Source: Stackebrandtia albiflava (GTDB lineage: Bacteria > Actinomycetota > Actinomycetes > Mycobacteriales > Micromonosporaceae). From it: a stretch of DNA of 64,000 nucleotides. The stretch is taken from contig NZ_VLLL01000005.1 of assembly GCF_007994225.1 (NCBI RefSeq), positions 1,721,142-1,785,141 on the forward strand, read 5' to 3'. The translations under genes were made by a program, and so were the position numbers. Numbering within the stretch: the first letter of the stretch is position 1; every line of letters begins with the position of its first letter. Of the stretch, positions 58,128 to 64,000 are shown in pieces. The notes beneath the pieces are model-generated. The model was not told the DNA's origin, searched no databases, and saw only the letters and a program-made list of their open reading frames with translations.

Positions 58128-60526
58128 GCCATGAGGACGCCATCGCGATCATCGGCATGTCGGTGCGCCTGCCGGGTGCCGACACCGTCGCCGACTACTG
58201 GCGGGACGCGTTCCACGGCACCGTACACATCAGGCGATTCACCGCCGCGGAGCTGGTGGCGGCCGGCATCCCGCCGGAGGACGCCGCCGATCCCGCGTTC
58301 GTCGCCGCCACCGCGCCGTTGGACGACGTCACCGGTTTCGACGCGGCGGCGTTCGAGATGAGCCCACGCGAGGCCGCGATCACCGACCCGCAACACCGGC
58401 TGTTCCTGGAGGTATGCCGTCACGCGCTGGAGGAGTCCGGCTACTCCGGCGCCGACGGCCGCGTCGCGCTGTACGGCAACACGGGATACCACCTGCATCC
58501 CCTGCAGGGCTACCTGCGCCGGCGACTCGACGGGCGGGTGTTCGACGACGCCTTCCCCTACAACGCGGTCAACGGCCTTCAGGTGGCGTTCGGCAATCAC
58601 ACCGACTTCGTCGCGACCCGGGCGGCGTTCCGGCTCGGGCTGACCGGCCCGGTGATGACCGTCCAGAGTGGTTGCTCAAGCGGCCTGGTGGCCGTACAGG
58701 CCGCCGGACACGCCCTACGTGCCGGCGAGGCCGACCTGGCGGTGGTGGCCACCGCAGCCGTCCACATTCCACAGATCATCGGCCACCGTCACGTACGGGG
58801 TTCCATCCACTCCCGATCCGGCGTGTGCCGGGTGTTCGACGCGGAGTCCGACGGGATGGTGACGGGCAACGGCGCGGCGGCGGTGGTGCTGAAACGGCTC
58901 GACCGCGCGCTCGCCGACGGCGACACCGTCGACGCGGTGATCCTGGCGACCGCCGTCAACAACGACGGCGACCGCAAGTCCGCCTACCCGGCACCGAGCG
59001 TGCCCGGCCAGGTCGAGGCCGTCACCTCGGCCCTCCACGCCGCCGGGGTCTCGGCGGACCGCATCGGCTATGTGGAGGCCCACGGCACGGGCACCTTCAA
59101 GGGCGATCCGATCGAGTTCGACGCGCTCACCGAGGCGTTCCGTCGCCACACCGACCGGATCGGGTACTGCGCGCTCGGTTCGGCGAAGGCGAACATCGGA
59201 CACCTGGACTCCGGTGCCGCGCTTCCCAGCCTGATCCGCGCGGTCGGGGTGGTGAAGAACGGTCTGATACCGCCGCTGGCGGGTCACACCGCGCCCAATC
59301 CGCGTCTGGCGCTGGACGAAAGCCCGTTCTACCTGCCCCGCGAGGTCACGCCCTGGCCGGGACCGGGGCCGCGGCTGGCGGGCGTGACCGCCCTCGCCGT
59401 GGGCGGCACGAACGCGCACCTGGTGTTGTCGTCTCCGCCGCCTCGTCCCCCCAGACGCCCGTCCCGGCTCGCCCCCGGGCCGCTCGTCCTGTCGGCCGCC
59501 GATCCCGCCGGGCTCAGGGCCACGGCGGAGGCGTGGCTCCGACGACTCCGCCGGGTGCCCACACCGGACCCGGCGAGGACGGCGATGACCGCGGCACGGG
59601 GGCGTCGCCACCACGCACACCGACTGGCGATCACCGGACGCACCGTCGCCCGATGGCGGGACGGGCTGGCCGACTATCTCGCCGGCCGGCCCGGCGGCTA
59701 CGTCTGCACGGACGTGACGACGCCGACGACGGTCGACGATCCCCCGGCGACCCGATACGTCGACGACGGCACGACCGACTGGGCGGCCGCCGAGTCGGGA
59801 CGGGAACGGCTGCCGGGATACCCGTTCCGGCGTTCCCGCCACTGGATCGGCCCACCACCACACGAGACACCCGAAACGCACGATCACGATCGAGGAGGAC
59901 ACATGCCGGCCCCGGGCGTACTGACCCACATCCAGGAGGCGACCGCCGCGAGGCTGGGACACCCCGTGGAGGCGGTGGCCCCGTCCGCCACCTTCCTCTC
60001 ACTGGGCGCCGATTCACTGTCCATGGTGGATCTCGCACGTTCCGTCGAGCAACGGTTCGGCGTCAGGATCTCCATGCGGGAACTCTTCGAACAGGGTGAC
60101 ACCCCCGCGGGTCTCGCCGCGCTGGTGGCGGACCGGCTGCCGGAACCGACGCCGACCACCGCCGGGCACGCGGTTCCGGATCCGCAGGCCGCTCCGGCGG
60201 CACCGGCGGCCCAGCCCGCTCCGGCTCCGGCGCAAACGCCCGTACCACCCCCCGTTCCCCCCGCGGCGCCATCGAGCGCTGCGGCTCCGGCCCACCTGCC
60301 GCCGACCGTGCCGCCTCCGGAGGCGTCGGCGCCCGCGTGGCACGCCGCGCCGCCGTATCCGGTGATGCCGTACCAGGTGCCGGTCGCCGATCCCGGATAC
60401 GAGCACCGCACCGTCGCGGCGCTGACCGGTCAGATCCAGCAACTCATCACCATCAACCAGTCGCTGGTGAACCAGGTGGCGCACCTGACCGCCCTGCTGC
60501 ACGCGAGAGACGGCGGCGCCCGATGA
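58124..60526 (+). CDS. AT-less polyketide synthase: ketosynthase plus acyl carrier protein
   Basis: 800 residues. The ketosynthase covers about 4-445 with the complete triad: Cys184 in TVQSGCSSGLVAV, His320 in EAHGTGTFKGDP and His360 in SAKANIGHLDSGA. Residues about 460-575 are a linker ending in LPGYPFRRSRHWIG. That motif normally follows an acyltransferase, yet no acyltransferase domain is present. The carrier protein (about 597-665) has LSLGADSLSMVDLARS with Ser631 as phosphopantetheine site. A long Ala/Pro linker then leads to a C-terminal coiled coil (LTGQIQQLITINQSLVNQVA), probably a docking helix. The stop overlaps the NRPS start. An acyltransferase must be supplied in trans. Confidence 0.88.
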   Translation: MSHEDAIAIIGMSVRLPGADTVADYWRDAFHGTVHIRRFTAAELVAAGIPPEDAADPAFVAATAPLDDVTGFDAAAFEMSPREAAITDPQHRLFLEVCRHALEESGYSGADGRVALYGNTGYHLHPLQGYLRRRLDGRVFDDAFPYNAVNGLQVAFGNHTDFVATRAAFRLGLTGPVMTVQSGCSSGLVAVQAAGHALRAGEADLAVVATAAVHIPQIIGHRHVRGSIHSRSGVCRVFDAESDGMVTGNGAAAVVLKRLDRALADGDTVDAVILATAVNNDGDRKSAYPAPSVPGQVEAVTSALHAAGVSADRIGYVEAHGTGTFKGDPIEFDALTEAFRRHTDRIGYCALGSAKANIGHLDSGAALPSLIRAVGVVKNGLIPPLAGHTAPNPRLALDESPFYLPREVTPWPGPGPRLAGVTALAVGGTNAHLVLSSPPPRPPRRPSRLAPGPLVLSAADPAGLRATAEAWLRRLRRVPTPDPARTAMTAARGRRHHAHRLAITGRTVARWRDGLADYLAGRPGGYVCTDVTTPTTVDDPPATRYVDDGTTDWAAAESGRERLPGYPFRRSRHWIGPPPHETPETHDHDRGGHMPAPGVLTHIQEATAARLGHPVEAVAPSATFLSLGADSLSMVDLARSVEQRFGVRISMRELFEQGDTPAGLAALVADRLPEPTPTTAGHAVPDPQAAPAAPAAQPAPAPAQTPVPPPVPPAAPSSAAAPAHLPPTVPPPEASAPAWHAAPPYPVMPYQVPVADPGYEHRTVAALTGQIQQLITINQSLVNQVAHLTALLHARDGGAR

Positions 60527-63500
60527 CCGCCGTCAACCCGCCACCGGACTTCGGGCTGTACTTCTTCGGGGACTACCCCGGCGGCACCGGTGCCGCCGAC
60601 GCCTACGACACCATGCTCACGGCGGCCCGATTCGCCGACCGGCACGACTTCTCGTCGGTGTGGATACCCGAACGGCACTTCCACTCCTTCGGCGGCATCT
60701 TCCCCAACCCCTCGGTGCTCGCCGCGGCCCTGGCACGCGAGACCCGGAACGTACGGATCAACTCCGGAAGCGTCGTACTCCCGCTGCACGACCCGATCCG
60801 GGTCGCCGAGGAGTGGTCCGTCGTGGACAACCTCTCCGGCGGCCGGGTGGGCATCGGCTGCGCGAGCGGCTGGAACTCCAACGACTTCGTCTTCTACCCC
60901 GACCGGTACGGACGGCACCGGGAACTCATGTACGAGCAGGTCGAGGAGATACGGCGGCTGTGGGCCGGCGCGTCGACCACCCGCACCGGCGGAACCGGAG
61001 AACCCACGACGGTCTCACTGCACCCCCGGCCCGTCCAACGGACCGTGCCGATGTACACCGCCGTGGTGGGACGCCGGGAGTCGTTCGCACTGGCGGCCCG
61101 GCACGACCTGGGCATCGTCACCAACCTGATGACCCAGGACATCGACGCCCTCGCCGACAACATCGCCTACTACCGGGCCGCCCGCGCCGAGGCCGGGCTG
61201 GACCCGGCGGCCGGAACGGTGACCGTGTTGGTGCACACCTACCTGGCCGCGGACGCCAGGCGGGCCCGCGAGGCCGCGTTCGGTCCGCTGACCGGGTACA
61301 TGCGCGCGTCGTTGTCGCTGTTCGGGCAGGTCACCAACAGTCTCGGCTTCAACATCGACCTGGCCGAGGCCGACGAGGACGACCTCACCTACCTGTTCTC
61401 CCGCGCCTACGACCGCTACTGCGACTCGCGCGCCCTCATCGGGTCCCCGGAGTCGTGCGCCGAGACCGTCGCGCGCCTGCGCGACGCCGGTGTCGACGAG
61501 ATCGCCGCCCTGGTCGACTTCGGAATGCCCGCCGACCTGTTGACGGCGGGACTGCCCCACCTCGACGCGCTACGCCGCCGCAGCCTCACCGCCACCGCCT
61601 ACCCGGTCACGCCCGGACAGCGGCGCATGTGGTTCCTCGAACGGCTCTCCCCCGGTGACTCGCAGAACGAACCCAAGGCGATCCGGCTCACCGGCCCCAT
61701 CGACCACGCGGCCCTCCATCGCGCGGTGCGACGGCTCGGAGAACGGCATCCCGGCCTACGCAGCGTGTACCGGGAAGCCGACGGTGACGCGATACGCCTC
61801 GTCCAACCCCATCAGGCGATCCCGGTGGAGGTCGGCGACCACACCGGACAGGACGAGGCGACCGTGGTCGCGGACGTGATCCGGCAGGAGAGTCACCACC
61901 GGTTCGACCTGGCCGAAGGCCCGCTGTTCCGGATACGGCTCCTCCGGCTGGCACCCGAACACCACGTGCTGGTGTTCTCCCTCCACCACATCACCGTGGA
62001 CGCGGCCTCGGCCACGATCCTCACGCGTGACCTGTCGGAGCTGTACCGGGCCGAACTCGCCGGACGGACCCCACGGCTGCCCATGCTGCCCCGACGCCCC
62101 GCGACGCCGGTCGCCGAGACCGACGCCGGCCTCGCGTACTGGGTCGAACGGCTCGGCGGTGAACCACCGGTACTGCGCCTGCCCGCCGACCGTCCCCGGC
62201 CGGCGGTGCAGACCTTCGCCGGCCGTGCCCGCTTCGACCGGCTCGACGCCGAGGCCACCGCCGCCCTGGTCCGGCTCGGCACCGACAACGGCGCGACACT
62301 GTTCATGACACTGCTGACCGGACTGGCCGCGACGATCCACCGGATGTCGGGACAGGACGACATGATCGTCGGCGTTCCGGTCTCACAGCGGTCGCCGGGA
62401 CAGCGGGACGTCGTGGACTTCCTGGTGAACACGCTGCCGCTGCGGTTCGACACCTCCGGCGACCCGACGTTCGGTGAGTTGCTCGGGCGGGTGCGATCCG
62501 TCACGCTCGACGGTCTCGACCACGCGACCGTACCCTTCGAGACCGTCGTCGCCGCCGTCTCACCGCCGCGCGACACCTCACGGACCCCGGTCTTCCAGAT
62601 CATGGCGGAGTTCAAGCCGGGCGAGGCGTTCACCCTGGACCTCCCCGGGGTCGTGGCCACACCGTTGGACGCCGGACGGGACGTGTCGGTCACCGACATG
62701 TCGCTGCACCTGCTCCATCGCGACGGCGAGGTGGTCGTCCACCTGGAGTACAACACCGACCTGTTCGACGACGCGACCGCCGCCCGGTTCTCACGGCTGT
62801 TCCTCGCCGTCCTGGCCACCGCCGGACGTCGCCCGGCCGCCCGGTTGTCGGAGCTGCCGTACGGCGACGACACCGACCGGGACCTGAACCAACGGTGGGG
62901 AACCGGCCCGGCCGCCAACGACACCGGAACGGTCGTGGACGCGATCGAGGCCCACGCCGCCGACGCCCCGTCGGCGGTGGCGATCGTGGACGAGGACGGG
63001 GAACTCGACTACGCCGGGCTGGTCGCGGGCGCCCACCGCATCGCCGCCGCGCTACGGGCGGCGGGAATCGGACGGGACGACGTGGTCGCCACCTGGCTGC
63101 CCCGCGACCGGCGCGCTCCCGTGACCTGGTTGGGCGTCATGCGAAGCGGCGCGGCCTACCTGCCGCTGGACCCCGCACTGGGAACCGCGCGGGTGGCGAC
63201 GGTCCTCGCCGACAGCCGGGCCGCCGCCGTGCTGACCACCCGGGAGCTGTCCGAGTCGCTCCCCTCGGGACACGACGTCCCGGTGCTCGTACTGGACACG
63301 TCGCCCGGCCTCGCGGAGGACACACCATCGCCACCGGTCGAGGACGACGCGGCCTACGTCGTCTACACGTCCGGGTCGTCCGGCCGGCCCAAGGGTGTGG
63401 TCATCGGGCACCACGGCCTGACCGGACTGTGCGGTTGGTTCGGGCGGCGATTCCGGTTCGGGCGTGCGGGCCGTGCCGCCGCGGTGTGCGGTCAGAGCTT

Positions 63501-64000
63501 CGACGCGTCGGTCGTGGAGCTGTGGCCCACGCTGTACGGGGGCGGGAGTGTGGCGATCGCCCCCGAGGAGGTCCGCCGGGACCCGGCGGCGCTGGCGGCC
63601 TGGTGTGACAGGACCGGTGTGCGCTTCACGCTGTTGCCGACAGGTCTGGGCGAGGCCGTGCTGGAACTGCCGGCAGACCGCCGGCCGAGTCTGTCGGTGC
63701 TCATGATCGGTGGTGACGTCCTGCGGCGGCGCCCCGCCGCCGACGTCCCGTTCGAGGTCGTCAACGCCTACGGCCCCACGGAGGGCACGGTACTGGTCAC
63801 GACCCACCCCGTCTCGGCGGACGGGCCCGCCCGGATCCCGATCGGATCACCGATCGACGGCGCCGTGTTGAGGGTCTGCGACGCGGAGGGGCGGCCCCGC
63901 CCGGTGGGCGCGGTCGGCGAACTGCGTATCGGAGGCCGGCCACCCGCGAAGGGCTACCTGCACGATCCCGGCCTGACGGCGGAACGCTTCGTCGAGGACG
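60523..64000 (+). CDS. NRPS with N-terminal luciferase-like monooxygenase, condensation and adenylation domains (3' end outside window)
   Basis: At least 1159 residues; the frame is open to the window end. Residues about 8-335 are a MupA/Atu3671-type FMN monooxygenase: FGLYFFGDYPGGTGAADAYD, SVWIPERHFHSFGGIFPNPS, LPLHDPIRVAEEWSVVDNLS and VGIGCASGWNSNDFVF. The condensation domain (about 357-775) starts YPVTPGQRRMWFLERLSPG and has the active site SLHHITVDA (His489, Asp493). The adenylation domain starts near 805: A3 is VVYTSGSSGRPKGVV, A4 FDASVVELW and A5 NAYGPTEGTV. Aligned by eye to GrsA the specificity residues read D-A-V-T-M-G-A-V-L, which I cannot assign. ATGA overlap with the PKS gene shows one operon. 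Confidence 0.9.
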   Translation, partial: MTAVNPPPDFGLYFFGDYPGGTGAADAYDTMLTAARFADRHDFSSVWIPERHFHSFGGIFPNPSVLAAALARETRNVRINSGSVVLPLHDPIRVAEEWSVVDNLSGGRVGIGCASGWNSNDFVFYPDRYGRHRELMYEQVEEIRRLWAGASTTRTGGTGEPTTVSLHPRPVQRTVPMYTAVVGRRESFALAARHDLGIVTNLMTQDIDALADNIAYYRAARAEAGLDPAAGTVTVLVHTYLAADARRAREAAFGPLTGYMRASLSLFGQVTNSLGFNIDLAEADEDDLTYLFSRAYDRYCDSRALIGSPESCAETVARLRDAGVDEIAALVDFGMPADLLTAGLPHLDALRRRSLTATAYPVTPGQRRMWFLERLSPGDSQNEPKAIRLTGPIDHAALHRAVRRLGERHPGLRSVYREADGDAIRLVQPHQAIPVEVGDHTGQDEATVVADVIRQESHHRFDLAEGPLFRIRLLRLAPEHHVLVFSLHHITVDAASATILTRDLSELYRAELAGRTPRLPMLPRRPATPVAETDAGLAYWVERLGGEPPVLRLPADRPRPAVQTFAGRARFDRLDAEATAALVRLGTDNGATLFMTLLTGLAATIHRMSGQDDMIVGVPVSQRSPGQRDVVDFLVNTLPLRFDTSGDPTFGELLGRVRSVTLDGLDHATVPFETVVAAVSPPRDTSRTPVFQIMAEFKPGEAFTLDLPGVVATPLDAGRDVSVTDMSLHLLHRDGEVVVHLEYNTDLFDDATAARFSRLFLAVLATAGRRPAARLSELPYGDDTDRDLNQRWGTGPAANDTGTVVDAIEAHAADAPSAVAIVDEDGELDYAGLVAGAHRIAAALRAAGIGRDDVVATWLPRDRRAPVTWLGVMRSGAAYLPLDPALGTARVATVLADSRAAAVLTTRELSESLPSGHDVPVLVLDTSPGLAEDTPSPPVEDDAAYVVYTSGSSGRPKGVVIGHHGLTGLCGWFGRRFRFGRAGRAAAVCGQSFDASVVELWPTLYGGGSVAIAPEEVRRDPAALAAWCDRTGVRFTLLPTGLGEAVLELPADRRPSLSVLMIGGDVLRRRPAADVPFEVVNAYGPTEGTVLVTTHPVSADGPARIPIGSPIDGAVLRVCDAEGRPRPVGAVGELRIGGRPPAKGYLHDPGLTAERFVED

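Noticed and set aside
1-64000. tRNA or rRNA genes
   Set aside because: No tRNA-like T-arm with matching acceptor stems and no rRNA-like conserved stretches were noticed; a dedicated search was not possible.

Overview
The window comes from a high-GC Gram-positive actinobacterium. Base composition is strongly GC-rich, codons end mostly in G or C, and GTG/TTG starts, ATGA/GTGA overlaps and several apparently leaderless genes are common. It also carries actinobacterial signature genes: a mycothiol-dependent formaldehyde dehydrogenase, a CmtR metal sensor, an Rv2578c-type radical SAM protein, DUF3618, DUF5709 and a Holin-X protein. Genus cannot be fixed from the sequence alone. About 60 genes are supported. 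No rRNA, tRNA or CRISPR array was seen.

Layout. (1) 1-3.3 kb: end of a methyltransferase, a small secreted protein, a GT1-type glycosyltransferase and a YdeI-like protein. (2) 3.3-16.1 kb: a polymorphic-toxin locus. A giant secreted RHS/YD-repeat protein (2912 aa, minus strand) ends in a Hint autoprocessing domain and a short tip resembling the polymorphic toxin type 50 family. Downstream lie a candidate immunity gene, a DyP-type peroxidase and further small immunity-like genes, one of them SUKH. (3) 16.1-33 kb: housekeeping and stress genes. These include a DNA-ligase-like protein without its catalytic lysine, a cmtR/CDF metal-efflux divergon, MerR/SulP, an RsrR/NmrA-type redox divergon, hemerythrin, an LRR-TPR protein, a tiny Cys-rich peptide gene, Dps and a BrnT/RHH-type toxin-antitoxin pair. 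(4) 33-36.6 kb: a small genome-decay zone. A 166-bp terminal-inverted-repeat element has altered the 3' end of a GyrI-like gene. A roughly 1.7-kb tnpB element has split an ECF sigma-factor gene, whose two halves can be rejoined by eye and which also carries an 8-bp frameshifting duplication. (5) 36.6-57.7 kb: oxidoreductases, a radical SAM gene behind an SOS-box-like palindrome, a DnaN paralogue, a DnaJ-type zinc-finger protein, the mycothiol formaldehyde pair, a peroxiredoxin, a YihY/DUF3618/holin envelope group, a secreted GH16-CBM6 glucanase, a TPR-GGDEF protein and a two-component system. (6) 57.9-64 kb: the left end of a hybrid PKS-NRPS cluster. An AT-less KS-ACP protein is translationally coupled to an NRPS that starts with a MupA/Atu3671-type luciferase-like monooxygenase domain, followed by condensation and adenylation domains, and runs off the window.

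How genes work together. The RHS toxin and its small downstream neighbours look like a contact-dependent competition module. CmtR plausibly senses Cd/Pb and controls a CDF exporter through a 16-bp palindrome lying in its own leaderless promoter. The Rrf2 protein has Glu8 and His12 where RsrR binds its cluster and is divergent to an NmrA-like gene, as in Streptomyces. The PKS-NRPS proteins appear to form an assembly line in which a KS-ACP hands an intermediate to an LLM-C-A module. All functional statements are from reading protein motifs by eye; no database search was run.
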